A stretch of 64,000 bases of DNA, from the NCBI RefSeq assembly GCF_040419245.1, contig NZ_JAZHOH010000002.1:62001-126000 (forward strand), read 5' to 3'. This document shows, piece after piece, positions 42,789 through 51,894 of the stretch (within the stretch, counting starts at the first letter, position 1; every line of letters starts with the position of its first letter). Source of the DNA: Ewingella sp. CoE-038-23. GTDB taxonomy: Bacteria > Pseudomonadota > Gammaproteobacteria > Enterobacterales > Enterobacteriaceae. A model generated the notes under the pieces. That model worked only from the letters and a program-made list of their open reading frames with translations. It was not told where the DNA came from and ran no database searches. The translations under genes were made by a program, and so were the position numbers.

Positions 42789-43453
42789 GATTTTTTCTTC
42801 CTGATAGCCAATCCGAGCAGGGAAAACAGCACCGGCATACCGACAGGCACAAAAGGCACTGCCGCGAGTGAAATCAGCGCGCCCGAGCAGGCGGAGACGA
42901 TGGTTTTGGCATTTTTCAGCGCTGGAAGGGTCAACGCCAGCAAGATGGCTGGGAAAACGGCATCAAGGCCGATAGCCTGCGGATCCGGGATAATTTGCCC
43001 AATCGAGCCGCCGATAATCACCCCCAGCGGCCAGCAGAGGGCAATGCCCAAGCCGCACAGCCAAAAGGCAGCTTTGCACTCTTCCTTGGTTGGCTGAGAC
43101 ACGCCGAATACTACACTTTCATCATTGACGATGTGGCAGCCCAGCAGGCTCTTGGATTTAGTGCCGACCAAATCTTTCACCGCAATACCAAACGGCAGAT
43201 GGCGCGCATTCACCAATAAACCTGCTGCTGCGGCGGCGAACGGGCTTCCGCCACTCGAGACAATACCGATAAAGAGAAACTCAGAGGCCCCGGCCAGCAC
43301 GAAAACGGAGAGCGCCATCGGCACCCAAAAAGGGAAGCCAACGCCGGTTGCCAGCGAGCCGTAGGATATGCCGACAATACCATCAGCCAGACAGACCAGA
43401 ATGATGGCCTTAATGGTCCCCGATTTCAGTGCAGAAAATTGATGAAAATGCAT
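42785..43453 (-). CDS. AzlC-family amino acid exporter subunit
   Basis: 222 residues with the AzlC fold: opening helix LVCLADGIVGISYGSLATGVG, then VFVLAGASEFLFIGIV and the conserved LLVNARHLPFGIAV. Only distant from E. coli YgaZ, so the substrate may differ. It is divergent from an XRE-cupin regulator, a pairing common for AzlCD exporters in which the cupin domain senses the ligand. GAG lies a few bases before the ATG at 43453. Confidence 0.85.
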   Translation of the reverse strand: MHFHQFSALKSGTIKAIILVCLADGIVGISYGSLATGVGFPFWVPMALSVFVLAGASEFLFIGIVSSGGSPFAAAAAGLLVNARHLPFGIAVKDLVGTKSKSLLGCHIVNDESVVFGVSQPTKEECKAAFWLCGLGIALCWPLGVIIGGSIGQIIPDPQAIGLDAVFPAILLALTLPALKNAKTIVSACSGALISLAAVPFVPVGMPVLFSLLGLAIRKKKS

Positions 43454-43516
43454 TTTTCAATCTCATAACGAACAAACAGGCTGTTATAATGAACACATTA
43501 AAATCGTTTTACAAGT

Positions 43517-43538
43517 CGAACGATTGTTCGTTATAACG
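43517..43538. promoter_or_regulatory. Overlapping palindromes between azlC-like gene and its regulator
   Basis: CGAAC-GATT-GTTCG (43517-43530) overlaps CGTTATAACG (43529-43538). Similar half-sites (ATAACGAAC, GTTAT) occur near 43465, next to the azlC-like start. Together they look like two operators for the adjacent XRE regulator. Confidence 0.5.
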
Positions 43539-43568
43539 GTTATCGCTATCTTTATTTAGGCTAAATCT

Positions 43569-44117
43569 ATGATCCAACCCATCGACATTATTGCCAGCTC
43601 TCTGGTCAGGGAGCGCCAGCGCACAGGCTTATCACTGGCGGAAGTCGCCAGACGCGCGGGAATTGCCAAATCTACCCTCTCGCAACTCGAGGCGGCCAAT
43701 GGCAACCCCAGCATTGAAACCCTGTGGGCGCTATGCGTCGCGCTGGAGATCCCCTTTGCGCGCCTGATGGAGCCGCAGGTCAACAAGTCGCAGCTGATTC
43801 GACGCGGCGAAGGCCCTGCGGTCATTGCCGAATTAGCCAATTATAAGGCCGTGCTGCTGGCAACCTGCCCGCCGGGATCGCGACGGGATATCTATCTGCT
43901 GAGCGCCGAGCCGGGCGCCGATCGCGTATCAAAACCCCATTCGCCGGGATCGGTGGAGCACATTATTGTCACTCAGGGTCAGGCGTTGGTCGGGCTGACG
44001 GAGGAGCCCTATGTGCTAAACGCGGGGGATTACATCAGCTATCCGGCAGATCAGGAGCATATTTTCCGCGCGCTGGTACCGGATACGCTGGCTGTGTTGG
44101 TGTCTGAGCAAAACTAA
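43569..44117 (+). CDS. XRE-cupin transcriptional regulator
   Basis: 182 residues: an XRE HTH at about 8-63 (LSLAEVARRAGIAKSTLSQL, then NPSIETLWALCVALEIPF) and a C-terminal cupin (residues 110-180: GSVEHIIVTQGQALVGL, LNAGDYISYPADQEHIF). The cupin is the likely ligand sensor. It is divergent from the azlCD pair, which it probably represses. The ribosome binding site is poor. Confidence 0.88.
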   Translation: MIQPIDIIASSLVRERQRTGLSLAEVARRAGIAKSTLSQLEAANGNPSIETLWALCVALEIPFARLMEPQVNKSQLIRRGEGPAVIAELANYKAVLLATCPPGSRRDIYLLSAEPGADRVSKPHSPGSVEHIIVTQGQALVGLTEEPYVLNAGDYISYPADQEHIFRALVPDTLAVLVSEQN

Positions 44118-44132
44118 ACGTTGGACATAAAA

Positions 44133-44155
44133 AAGCCCGCCATGGCGGCGGGCTT
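44133..44155 (-). terminator. Porin gene terminator
   Basis: AAGCCCGCC / GGCGGGCTT stem (44133-44141 with 44147-44155). On the minus strand it is followed by TTTTTTATG, a classic intrinsic terminator 27 bases past the porin stop. It also lies just after the XRE-cupin stop but lacks a T-tract on the plus strand. Confidence 0.8.
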
Positions 44156-44181
44156 GGGGTAACGCGTTTTCAGGCTGAGGT

Positions 44182-45342
44182 TTAGAACTGATAAACCAGA
44201 CCCACGGCGACCACGTCGTCCGTTGAGATGCCGTTGTCTTTGTAGAAGCTGTCGGAGTCATCCAGCAGGTTGATTTTGTAATCAACATAGGTCGACATAT
44301 TTTTATTGAAGTTGTAAGTGGTACCCACTGACACGTATTTCACCAGATCTTTATCGTTGTCGACATTGGTGGTGTTAGTGTTCAGGTCCTTACCTTTAGA
44401 TTGCAGGTAAGAGACCTCAGGGCGCAGACCGAAATCGAACTGGTATTGTGCAGTGGCTTCAAAGTTCTGCGTTTTGTTGGCGACGTTGCCGTCATTGTCT
44501 TGGGTGGTGCCGTTTGCCAGAGTGGTTTTACCGCCACCGTACATGGTCATGTTACGGGTTTCAGAATACATGGTTGCCAGATACAGGCTGTTGGCATCGT
44601 ATTTCAGGCCCACGGTCCAGACGTCTGCTTTGTCGCCTTTAGCAGTGGTGCCGCCATTGGTTTGGTCATTAGTACGGTCGGAAGAGGCAAATGCCGCACC
44701 CGCGCTGATACCCATACCAAAGTCATAGCTGGTGGACATACCGTAGCCATCACCATTCTGGTGGCGCACGTCACGGCTGTTGTTCGTGCCTTCGCCATTG
44801 TTAGTGCCGTCGTTTGCGCCTTGGTATTGCAGCGCGAAGTTCAGGCCTTCAACCAGACCGAAGAAGCCGTTATTACGGTAGGTTGCCACGCCGTTAGTAC
44901 GGCCAACCATGAAGTTATCCGCAGTGGTATAGGTGTCGCCGCCGAACTCAGGCAGCATATCCGTCCAGGATTCAACGTCGTACACCACGCCATAGTTACG
45001 GCCGTAGTCAAATGAGCCGTAGTCACCGAATTTCAGGCCCGCGAAGCCGAGACGCGTGGCGTTTTTAGAAGAGCCACTGCTTTCAGTATTGTTCGCCTGA
45101 ACGTTATATTCCCACTGGCCGTAGCCTGAGAGTTGATCAGAGATCTGGGTTTCACCTTTGAAGCCGAAACGGGCATAAGACTGGTCGCCGTCTTTTGACG
45201 CATCGTCAGAAAAATAGTGCAGACCATCAACTTTGCCGTACAGGTCTAATTTGTTGCCATCTTTGTTATAAACTTCAGCCGAATGTGCAGCGTTTGTAAT
45301 CAGTAATGCTGGGACCAATAGTGCCAATGCTTTTAATTTCAT
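44182..45342 (-). CDS. General porin, OmpC/OmpF family
   Basis: 386 residues. The signal peptide ends NAAHS and the mature protein opens [20 protein letters not shown], the classical enterobacterial porin start. Loop 3 contains the PEFGGD eyelet ([11 protein letters not shown]), and the last strand ends [12 protein letters not shown] with the terminal Phe. It forms trimeric 16-strand channels for small solutes. Asn/Gly/Thr-rich surface loops (for example around [12 protein letters not shown]) are longer than in E. coli OmpC. AAGGAA precedes the ATG at 45342. Assignment to OmpC rather than OmpF or another paralog is not possible from this alone. Confidence 0.93.
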   Translation of the reverse strand: MKLKALALLVPALLITNAAHSAEVYNKDGNKLDLYGKVDGLHYFSDDASKDGDQSYARFGFKGETQISDQLSGYGQWEYNVQANNTESSGSSKNATRLGFAGLKFGDYGSFDYGRNYGVVYDVESWTDMLPEFGGDTYTTADNFMVGRTNGVATYRNNGFFGLVEGLNFALQYQGANDGTNNGEGTNNSRDVRHQNGDGYGMSTSYDFGMGISAGAAFASSDRTNDQTNGGTTAKGDKADVWTVGLKYDANSLYLATMYSETRNMTMYGGGKTTLANGTTQDNDGNVANKTQNFEATAQYQFDFGLRPEVSYLQSKGKDLNTNTTNVDNDKDLVKYVSVGTTYNFNKNMSTYVDYKINLLDDSDSFYKDNGISTDDVVAVGLVYQF

Positions 45343-45618
45343 GATCTCATTCCTTTTATCATTCAAATGAATTTTTTTATATTCAATATAATAAATTTGT
45401 ATATATTATATTTCCTTCTAATAATAACGACAGAGTTCCCCTTGGTATTAATTAATTTTCTATAAATAGATTTATTATTTATTGCTAACTATTTCTTTTG
45501 GCTTTAATTATTTGTTTGGTGAATGTATTTAATTTGAATATTCTAAATATATATTAATTTGCGGCGTAAAAAGACAAAGGCGGGAATTAGCGGTTAAATG
45601 TGTCAAAATTTAGGCAAT
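45343..45618. other. AT-rich porin upstream region
   Basis: About 275 very AT-rich bases upstream of the porin start, as is usual for porins controlled by OmpR. I did not identify individual OmpR boxes with confidence, and no small RNA is evident by eye. Confidence 0.35.
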
Positions 45619-45649
45619 AAAAAAACCCATAACTGATATCAGTTACGGG
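45619..45649 (-). terminator. Intrinsic terminator downstream of the small minus-strand ORF
   Basis: On the minus strand CCCGTAACTG-ATAT-CAGTTATGGG (one G-T pair) is followed by seven T residues. It shows that a minus-strand transcript arrives from the right, where the only candidate gene is the 67-codon ORF at 45826-46029. Between the two lie about 175 bases with no evident gene. Confidence 0.7.
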
Positions 45650-45825
45650 CTCCACAATTGAGAGAAAAATCACATTTACGACGAGGTCAGAGAGAACTAA
45701 GGCTAAAAGTGTTGAACATTTACTGCACTACTACTCGGACTACCAGGAGAAAGATCAGGAATTACAGCTGATGGGTGATGCACAGCTCATTCCAGTAACT
45801 AAAGCGTACCCTATGCCGGTAAAAG

Positions 45826-46029
45826 CTATTTTGTGCGATACCAGGCTGGGTCAACTCTTTCCATTGAAAAACTGCCCATTTCGATACCATATAAGCTTCC
45901 TGTAGGGATTAAGGCTTCCATCATGCGCGTGCTGTCCTGTGAAGGTTCAGTGAGAAATGCGGTTAAACATTTATCTTTAACGCGTTGCCAAAAGGTTGTT
46001 GATGAAGAAAACGAGTTTTTCTGCGTCAT
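45826..46029 (-). CDS. Small protein of unknown function
   Basis: 67 residues (MTQKNSFSSSTTFWQRVKDK at the start, WYRTK at the end). I do not recognise a family. AAGGGG lies eight bases upstream of the ATG, and a good terminator follows about 175 bases after the stop on the same strand, so the frame is probably translated. No signal peptide or membrane helix; slightly basic and Ser/Thr-rich at the N-terminus. Confidence 0.5.
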   Translation of the reverse strand: MTQKNSFSSSTTFWQRVKDKCLTAFLTEPSQDSTRMMEALIPTGSLYGIEMGSFSMERVDPAWYRTK

Positions 46030-46170
46030 GATGTCGGCCCCTTGCTAAATAAATTTCTGAAAGAGAAATGCGTTTTGCGTCGCTCTTCGTTGAAACCAGT
46101 TAACAATGGAATGAAGCAGAAATAAAATGACGATTTCTGCTTTCTATATCTGCGTGATGACTATGAGGAT

Positions 46171-46740
46171 TTAGCGATTTTTATAAAAGGAGAGGACGCG
46201 GCGCGGCTCAAAAGTGAAAATAACATACTCGCGGCGGTTCATGCTGATGGTATCAAATTCAGTCATCGGATAATGGCGATGGATAGCCAGCGACTTCTGA
46301 TTCTCTTTATCGACAAAAGCCACGCCAAGCGCGAAACGATTTTGTAGGTTTTCGCAGATATGGATGAGGAGCTGGGTCAATATCCCTTTGCCGCGAAATT
46401 CCCGCCGCACGCTCACTGGCCCGTAGAGGAAAATCTGATCGGCCGGAACCTTGCCGTTACTGACCACGGCGTTGTAAGTCGCCTGCGCCACCCCGTGCTT
46501 GGCCAGCTTACCGAGCGAAGTCATTGCTACCCCCGCAATCACCGGCTGTCCGTCAACCTGCTCTTTGCAAACAAAAACGCCGACGCCGTCCTGAAAGGTT
46601 TTCAGCAAGGACTCGTCCATATTGCCCTGAGTAAATCCCTCGTTAGCTCGCTGCTCGGAAGAGAGGTTCTCACCCTTGGATTCGCTCAGAATGTGCAGGA
46701 TCTCCTGCACATCGGCATGACCTGATTTAATGATTTCCAT
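46171..46740 (-). CDS. GNAT-family N-acetyltransferase
   Basis: 189 residues. The acetyl-CoA loop is VRREFRGKGILTQLLIHI (R/QxxGxG/A signature), preceded by IFLYGPVSV and followed by FALGVAFVDKENQKSLAIH. Substrate unknown. AGGAG lies five bases before the ATG at 46740; the frame's GTG two codons earlier is less likely. It stands alone ahead of the sit operon. Confidence 0.83.
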   Translation of the reverse strand: MEIIKSGHADVQEILHILSESKGENLSSEQRANEGFTQGNMDESLLKTFQDGVGVFVCKEQVDGQPVIAGVAMTSLGKLAKHGVAQATYNAVVSNGKVPADQIFLYGPVSVRREFRGKGILTQLLIHICENLQNRFALGVAFVDKENQKSLAIHRHYPMTEFDTISMNRREYVIFTFEPRRVLSFYKNR

Positions 46741-46791
46741 GAACACTCCTGAAAAGGGACTCTGCCGTCAGTATGGCAAAAATCTTACTTT

Positions 46792-47643
46792 TCAGGCGAT
46801 CTTTTCAGCGCGGCGGGTGGGGATTTTACGTAATAAATAGCCTGCCAGTGCCAGTAAAAAGAGGGTTGCCTGCACCAAAACGATGGCCGGGCCAGTCGCG
46901 GCATCAATATAAAAACTGATGAAAGTCCCGGCAATGGCGGCAATCAGTGACGTTGTCACAGCAACCAGCAGCATTTTAGGCAGCGTTTTGCACAACAGAA
47001 AAGCTGTGATCCCCGGCGTGATCAGCATGGCAACCACCAGCACAACCCCCACCGCCTGCAAAGCGGCGACAATGGTTAATGCCAGCAAACAGAGCAGCGC
47101 GTAGTGGTAGAAACGCACCGGCAGGCCTATCACCTTGGCTTGTACTGGGTCGAAGCAGAACAGCGTCAGATCTTTAAATTTCACCAGAATAGCCAGCGTT
47201 ACGCCGCCAGCAATCACCAGCGTTTGCAGCATTTCGCTGTCAGTCACGCCGAGCACGTTGCCAAAAAGTATGTGGCTTAAATGCTGTTCAGTGTTAACGC
47301 GGGAGAACAGCACCAGTCCCGCTGCAAACATGCCTGAGAAAACAATGCCCATCACCGAATCTTCTTTCACGCGGCAATGCTCTTTGATGTAGCCCGTCGC
47401 CACGGCGCAGAATAAGCCGGAAACAAAAGCGCCAATCACCAGTGGAATGCCCGCCAGAAACGCCAACACCACGCCGGGCAGCACCGCGTGCGAGATGGCA
47501 TCTCCCATCAATGACCAGCCTTTCAAGACCAGAAAGCAGGAGAAGATAGCGCACACGATGCTGGTCGCCATGGCGGTCAACAGGGCGCGCTGCATAAAGA
47601 CGAAGCCCATCGGCTCCATCACCAGGTCAAACCATGAGGTCAT
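46792..47643 (-). CDS. sitD: Manganese/iron ABC transporter permease SitD
   Basis: 283 residues with about eight membrane helices of the ABC-3 metal permease type ([20 protein letters not shown] contains the conserved cytoplasmic coupling motif; VVAMLITPGITAFLL near the end). Fourth gene of sitABCD/yfeABCD; its ATG overlaps the sitC stop. With SitC it forms the membrane channel for Mn2+ and Fe2+. The tail has a basic end (RKIPTRRAEKIA). Confidence 0.92.
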   Translation of the reverse strand: MTSWFDLVMEPMGFVFMQRALLTAMATSIVCAIFSCFLVLKGWSLMGDAISHAVLPGVVLAFLAGIPLVIGAFVSGLFCAVATGYIKEHCRVKEDSVMGIVFSGMFAAGLVLFSRVNTEQHLSHILFGNVLGVTDSEMLQTLVIAGGVTLAILVKFKDLTLFCFDPVQAKVIGLPVRFYHYALLCLLALTIVAALQAVGVVLVVAMLITPGITAFLLCKTLPKMLLVAVTTSLIAAIAGTFISFYIDAATGPAIVLVQATLFLLALAGYLLRKIPTRRAEKIA

Positions 47644-48509
47644 GAGGCACTCTCCTTGTGCTGCGCCTTAGCTCTGATACGAAAGTGATTCGCCAACCAG
47701 CCGTGCTTAGGCGCGAAGATGAAGGCCAGCAGGAAGACGCTGGTCTGAAGGCACACAATCACCCCGCCGGTGGCACCATCGAGGTAGTAACTGAGCCAGG
47801 CTCCGACCGCGCTAGTGACGGCACCGATGGCGACGGATAACAGCAAAAGGTGGGAGAACCTGTCGGTCAACAAGTAGGCCGTCGCACCGGGTGTGATCAC
47901 CATGGCGATCACCAAAATCGCCCCGACGGTTTGCAGCGCCGCCACGCTGCAGGCGCTGAACAGGGTGAAGAAAATCACTTTCAGCCACAGGGGCGATAAA
48001 CCGACTGAGCGGGCATGGGCTTCATCAAAAAATACGGCAAGCAGGTCGCGCCAGATAACACACAGCACCAGCAGCGAAACGCCGACGATGATTTGCACCT
48101 GCAAAATATCGGCGTCGTCGATGCCCAAAATATTGCCAAAAAGGATGGACTGCACGTTCACCGAGGTGGGATTCAGTGATACCAAAAGCAGGCCCAGCGC
48201 GAAGAAGGAGGAGAAGACAAAGCCGATGATGGCATCTTCACGCAGCCGGGTGTAATGGCGCAGCAGGGTCATGGAGAGCGCGGCCAGAATGCCGGTGCCG
48301 AAAGCCCCAATGGCATAGGGAAAGCCCAATGCGTAAGCCCCGGCGACACCCGGAACCACGGAGTGCGACAGCGCGTCGCCCATCAGTGACCAGCCTTTCA
48401 ACATTAAGTAAGCCGAAAGAAACGCACACACCGCGCCGACCCCGGCGCTTACCCAAATGGCTTTCACCATGTAGTTATAGTGGAAAGGTTGTAGCAGTAG
48501 CTCGATCAT
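47640..48509 (-). CDS. sitC: Manganese/iron ABC transporter permease SitC
   Basis: 289 residues, ABC-3 family permease with the same repeated motif as SitD ([20 protein letters not shown]) and [17 protein letters not shown]. It overlaps sitB at its start and sitD at its end by 4 bases each, so translation is coupled through the operon. Partner of SitD in the inner membrane. Confidence 0.92.
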   Translation of the reverse strand: MIELLLQPFHYNYMVKAIWVSAGVGAVCAFLSAYLMLKGWSLMGDALSHSVVPGVAGAYALGFPYAIGAFGTGILAALSMTLLRHYTRLREDAIIGFVFSSFFALGLLLVSLNPTSVNVQSILFGNILGIDDADILQVQIIVGVSLLVLCVIWRDLLAVFFDEAHARSVGLSPLWLKVIFFTLFSACSVAALQTVGAILVIAMVITPGATAYLLTDRFSHLLLLSVAIGAVTSAVGAWLSYYLDGATGGVIVCLQTSVFLLAFIFAPKHGWLANHFRIRAKAQHKESAS

Positions 48510-49303
48510 TGCACCAGCCTCACTGGCGATGGGCGCTCGGCCACGCGTTCTTTCGCCAGATAGTCAATATTGCGCATTGCGCCGCCAAAGGCGTGCTCTA
48601 AATTGGCGTGGGTAAAGGTGGTTTCCAGCGGCCCTTTGGCGATCACCGTTCGGTTGATCAGCACCACGCGGTCGCAGAAATCCGGCACGCTGGCGATGTT
48701 GTGGGTCGATACCAGAATCAGGTGTCCCTCATCGCGCAGCTGCCTGAGCAGGTCAACAATGGCATTTTCAGTTTTGATGTCGACGCCGGTAAAAGGCTCA
48801 TCCAGCAGCATCACGCTGCCCTGCTGCGCCAGCGCGCGGGCCAAAAATACCCGTTTCTTCTGCCCGCCGGACAGCTCGCCGATTTGACGCTGAGCAAGAT
48901 CGGTCAGGCCGACCCGCGCCAAGGCTGAAGCAACTTGCTTCTTGTCCTCTTTAGAAGGAATGCGCAAGAAGGACATTTTGCCGTAGCGCCCCATCATCAC
49001 CACGTCACGCACCAGCACCGGGAAGTTCCAGTCGACGTCTTCTGACTGCGGCACGTAGGCGATAAGGTTCTGGCGCAAAGACTTGGCAACGTCCATTTTG
49101 TTAAGCGACACGCTGCCGGTGGTCGGGCGAACAATGCCCATAATGGTTTTGAACAGCGTCGACTTGCCGCTGCCATTTACCCCCAGCAAGGCGCAAATCG
49201 AGCCTCCTTCCAGCCGGAAACTGGCATCTTCAATCGCCGTGTGGCCATTGTTATAGGTCACACTGACGTTTTCTACATTGAGTTCTAAAGTTTCTGCTGT
49301 CAT
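48506..49303 (-). CDS. sitB: Manganese/iron ABC transporter ATPase SitB
   Basis: 265 residues, one ABC ATPase domain: Walker [15 protein letters not shown]-loop [19 protein letters not shown] (the metal-family form), signature [18 protein letters not shown], Walker [13 protein letters not shown] and the switch His in VSTHNIAS. It powers the SitCD permease. It overlaps sitA and sitC by 4 bases each. Confidence 0.94.
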   Translation of the reverse strand: MTAETLELNVENVSVTYNNGHTAIEDASFRLEGGSICALLGVNGSGKSTLFKTIMGIVRPTTGSVSLNKMDVAKSLRQNLIAYVPQSEDVDWNFPVLVRDVVMMGRYGKMSFLRIPSKEDKKQVASALARVGLTDLAQRQIGELSGGQKKRVFLARALAQQGSVMLLDEPFTGVDIKTENAIVDLLRQLRDEGHLILVSTHNIASVPDFCDRVVLINRTVIAKGPLETTFTHANLEHAFGGAMRNIDYLAKERVAERPSPVRLVQ

Positions 49304-50241
49304 TGGCCAAACCCTTTTGCCACTGTCCCGACGGTGACTTTCAGCAAATCAATATAGGTTGGCACCGGACCTTCGGCTGTCGACAGTGAATCGACATACA
49401 GCACGCCGCCATAGGCCGCGCCGGTCTCCTTGCTCACCTGTCTGGCGGGCTTATCTGAAATGGTGCTTTCACTAAACACTACCGGAATATGTTTCTCGCG
49501 CACCAAATCAATCATCTTTTTGACCTGCTGCGGCGTGCCCTGCTCTTCGGCGTTAATAGGCCAAAGGTAGGCTTCCTGCAAACCGTAATCCTTCGCCATA
49601 TAGCTAAAAGCCCCTTCACTGGTGACTAACCAACGCTGCTCGGCCGGGATTTTCGCCAGTCGGGCACGCAGTGGAGCATCTAATTGGCTAATTTTCTCTG
49701 AATAATCTTTAGCATTTTTGTCATACACCTCGGCATTGGCCGGATCGTACTTCACCAGAGCGGCGCGAATATTCTCGACATACACCAAGGCATTTTTGGA
49801 CGACATCCAGGCGTGAGGATTGGGATTGCCAAGGTAAGGCCCCTCTTGGATCGGCAGCGGCGTAATGCCGTCAGTGACCGTCGCGGAGGGCACATTTTTG
49901 ATATTTTCGAAGAAACGCCCGAACCAACGCTCAAGATTAAAGCCATTCCACAAAATCAGATCGGCGGATTGGGTTTTGACGATGTCACGCGGCGTCGGCT
50001 GGTAATCATGGATTTCCGCCCCCGGCTTGGTGATGGATTCAACCGTGGCGGCGTCGCCCGCGACGTTCTGCGCGATATCCTGAATCACGGTGAATGTCGT
50101 GACGACTTTGAATTTTTTCTTTTCTTTATCAGCAGCCTGCGCATTGCCACCCAGCAGTGCGACCAGCATGCCGATGAGCATCAGCCGTAACTGAAACGGG
50201 GTAAGGCTGAACAGTTTCCAAACACTTTGTTTTCTCTCCAT
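49300..50241 (-). CDS. sitA: Periplasmic manganese/iron-binding protein SitA
   Basis: 313 residues of the cluster A-I (zinc/manganese/iron) binding proteins. A signal peptide ends GGNAQA. Metal ligands are placed at His in [12 protein letters not shown], His in NPNPHAWMS, an acidic residue near [10 protein letters not shown], and Asp in LYVDSLS, the two-His, two-acidic set typical for Mn2+/Fe2+ rather than zinc. The ATG at 50241 has AGGAG upstream; the longer frame to 50301 lacks support. First gene of sitABCD, read away from mntR, with an MntR box in the shared promoter region. Confidence 0.93.
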   Translation of the reverse strand: MERKQSVWKLFSLTPFQLRLMLIGMLVALLGGNAQAADKEKKKFKVVTTFTVIQDIAQNVAGDAATVESITKPGAEIHDYQPTPRDIVKTQSADLILWNGFNLERWFGRFFENIKNVPSATVTDGITPLPIQEGPYLGNPNPHAWMSSKNALVYVENIRAALVKYDPANAEVYDKNAKDYSEKISQLDAPLRARLAKIPAEQRWLVTSEGAFSYMAKDYGLQEAYLWPINAEEQGTPQQVKKMIDLVREKHIPVVFSESTISDKPARQVSKETGAAYGGVLYVDSLSTAEGPVPTYIDLLKVTVGTVAKGFGQ

Positions 50242-50293
50242 GAAATTTCTCCTGTGTGCTCTTTTGCAGCGTGGCGACGTTTTATTACACAGA

Positions 50294-50309
50294 TATAGCA
50301 TAGGCTATA
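50294..50309. promoter_or_regulatory. MntR box between sitA and mntR
   Basis: TATAGC-ATAG-GCTATA, a perfect dyad matching the core of the enterobacterial MntR consensus (ATAGC-N4-GCTAT). It lies 53 bases upstream of the sitA start and about 100 bases upstream of the mntR start, so Mn-bound MntR could control both. Confidence 0.75.
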
Positions 50310-50407
50310 CTCCTTAGCCAATGCAAAGTTTGCAAAAATTGGTGCTAGCGCCAGCTTGGTTTACAATATCAATCCCTGTCGCCGTAAATGGCGGCGGTAA
50401 AAAACCG

Positions 50408-50875
50408 TTGAGCAAGAAAGAGGCAAGCGTTGTGAATGAAAAGAAGGTGAATCCTTTACTGGATGTTGAAGAGCACGCTCAGGGTTTTTTACAAGTGCGA
50501 GAAGCGCATCGCCGCGAACTGATGGACGACTATGTCGAGCTGATTTCGGATTTGATTCGTGAGTTTGGCGAGGCCAGACAGGTCGACTTGGCAGCCCGTT
50601 TAGGCGTATCTCAACCTACAGTGGCAAAAACCCTCAAGCGCTTGGCCAGTGCGGGATTGGTGCGTCAACTTCCCTATCGCGGGACTTTTCTGACGCCAGA
50701 GGGCGAGAAACTGGCGGCGGAAAACCGCGAGCGCCACAACGTAGTTGAAGCCTTCTTTATCGCGTTAGGCATCAGCCCGGAAACCGCCCGCCTCGACGCC
50801 GAAGGCGTTGAGCACCACGTCAGCGATGAAACCCTCGAAGTCTTCCGCCGATTCACCGAGCAGAATAAGAAGTAA
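50408..50875 (+). CDS. mntR: Manganese-responsive regulator MntR
   Basis: 155 residues from a TTG start, the same length as E. coli MntR. The match is strong: [59 protein letters not shown] and [14 protein letters not shown]. Metal ligands of the DtxR/MntR family lie in the first helices and in the EGVEHHVS segment. A GTG at 50432 is an alternative start. Its Mn2+-bound form represses manganese import; the MntR box upstream of sitA sits in the shared divergent region. Confidence 0.93.
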   Translation: MSKKEASVVNEKKVNPLLDVEEHAQGFLQVREAHRRELMDDYVELISDLIREFGEARQVDLAARLGVSQPTVAKTLKRLASAGLVRQLPYRGTFLTPEGEKLAAENRERHNVVEAFFIALGISPETARLDAEGVEHHVSDETLEVFRRFTEQNKK

Positions 50876-51011
50876 CTCCCTTCCCCATGCCATTATGGAA
50901 CTGAGAGCCATGCTCTCAGGTTTCATGCAACTTCCCATTTTCTTGGATTGTGAATGTCCCTGCATCAACAAAACGGTATTTCATTTTCGGATTTTTTGGC
51001 TCAAATGATGC

Positions 51012-51020
51012 TGGTATGAT
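51012..51020 (+). promoter_or_regulatory. Extended -10 promoter of the toxin gene pair
   Basis: TGGTATGAT, an extended -10 element, lies 34 bases upstream of the toxin-44 start. No good -35 is apparent, as is usual with extended -10 promoters. Confidence 0.45.
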
Positions 51021-51053
51021 CTGCTTAAAACTACAAAATAACAGGGAGTTATT

Positions 51054-51443
51054 ATGGCATCAGTTCCATTATCAGGACCAGGTTCGATAGTTGTCATAAA
51101 CAATATGCGGGAAGCGAGACAACGCGGAACATCAAGAAACGCAGCAACTGCAAGCACGTATTATTGGTTTTATCAAAAGGTCAGAGGCCGCGGTCCTTGG
51201 GACTACAAACAATATAATCCTTACTGGCAGGACTTCGGAAATTTCAACTTTGGAGCGGCGGGTTTTGCTGCCGGCATTCCGGAAAAAACGCTGTTAATGG
51301 GAGCTGGTTTTGCGCAACAGCGGGCCGGTACATCAAAACCAGAATGGGGAAAATGGACCCAAAAACCCCCGTATGGTGATGACCCTACCGATCAACGTAA
51401 CATTAAATGGGGAATAGAATATGCCATTCAAAATGGGTACTAA
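51054..51443 (+). CDS. Polymorphic toxin type 44 domain protein
   Basis: 129 residues, most of which is a toxin-44-type domain: WFYQKVRGRGPWDYKQYNP, DFGNFNFGAAGFAAGIPE, MGAGFAQQRAGTS, and PPYGDDPTDQRNIKWGIEYA at the C-terminus. The domain is normally the C-terminal warhead of polymorphic toxins or a small effector of contact-dependent systems; here it is nearly stand-alone, with only about 35 Ser/Arg-rich residues before it and no Sec signal. Its biochemical activity is not established to my knowledge. AGGGAG precedes the ATG. Its 3' end overlaps a membrane protein gene by 23 bases, the typical place for an immunity gene. Confidence 0.75.
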   Translation: MASVPLSGPGSIVVINNMREARQRGTSRNAATASTYYWFYQKVRGRGPWDYKQYNPYWQDFGNFNFGAAGFAAGIPEKTLLMGAGFAQQRAGTSKPEWGKWTQKPPYGDDPTDQRNIKWGIEYAIQNGY

Positions 51444-51855
51444 ATGGCTGCCATGGATTGTCATTGCGGGGATTTTGGTTGTACTGATGGGGTTATTTTT
51501 GAATGTCTCAAGCACGGATAACCGAGAAGAGGATTTATTGCAGCGTGCCTCAAAAGTCAGCGACCGTATGTGGTTGTACGTGACGAAAAGTCAAAGCGGT
51601 GGCGCAACGGTTCCTACGCAATATCACTTCTATTTAGCAGGTGAACTGAATGGTAGTGAACACGAAATAGTGAAACATCTGGCTGAGGGTGTTCCCTTTC
51701 TCTCGGGCACGGGAACTATCTCTGAGATTCGTCGCGAGGCGGATAATCGGGTTGTCGTCGCTTACAGCGGCAAGGTGTTCTCGCTCAGTAACGAAGCGAG
51801 CTATGAAGACGGGGGGCAGCAGATCACGGTTAGTCTCAGCTACCACCTCAACTAA
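51421..51855 (+). CDS. Membrane-anchored protein, candidate immunity partner
   Basis: 144 residues. One N-terminal membrane helix (LPWIVIAGILVVLMGLFL, about residues 10-27) is followed by a soluble domain of about 110 residues rich in strands, most likely periplasmic. Family unknown. Its start lies inside the toxin-44 frame (ATG 51421; ATG 51433 also possible), which implies translational coupling and a dedicated partner role. A periplasmic immunity protein would fit a toxin that acts in the periplasm. Confidence 0.65.
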   Translation: MPFKMGTKWLPWIVIAGILVVLMGLFLNVSSTDNREEDLLQRASKVSDRMWLYVTKSQSGGATVPTQYHFYLAGELNGSEHEIVKHLAEGVPFLSGTGTISEIRREADNRVVVAYSGKVFSLSNEASYEDGGQQITVSLSYHLN

Positions 51856-51863
51856 TCGCAAAA

Positions 51864-51882
51864 TGCCCGCGCAGTGCGGGCA
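51864..51882. terminator. Hairpin after the toxin-partner operon
   Basis: TGCCCGC-GCAGT-GCGGGCA, 7-bp stem nine bases past the partner gene's stop and 13 bases before the convergent tetR stop. No T-tract follows on either strand. Confidence 0.45.
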
Positions 51883-51894
51883 CCTAAGGCCCTC

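Noticed and set aside
44401..45015. 204-codon plus-strand frame inside the porin gene
   Set aside because: Antisense to conserved porin strands; low-complexity Val/Ala-rich translation typical of a shadow.
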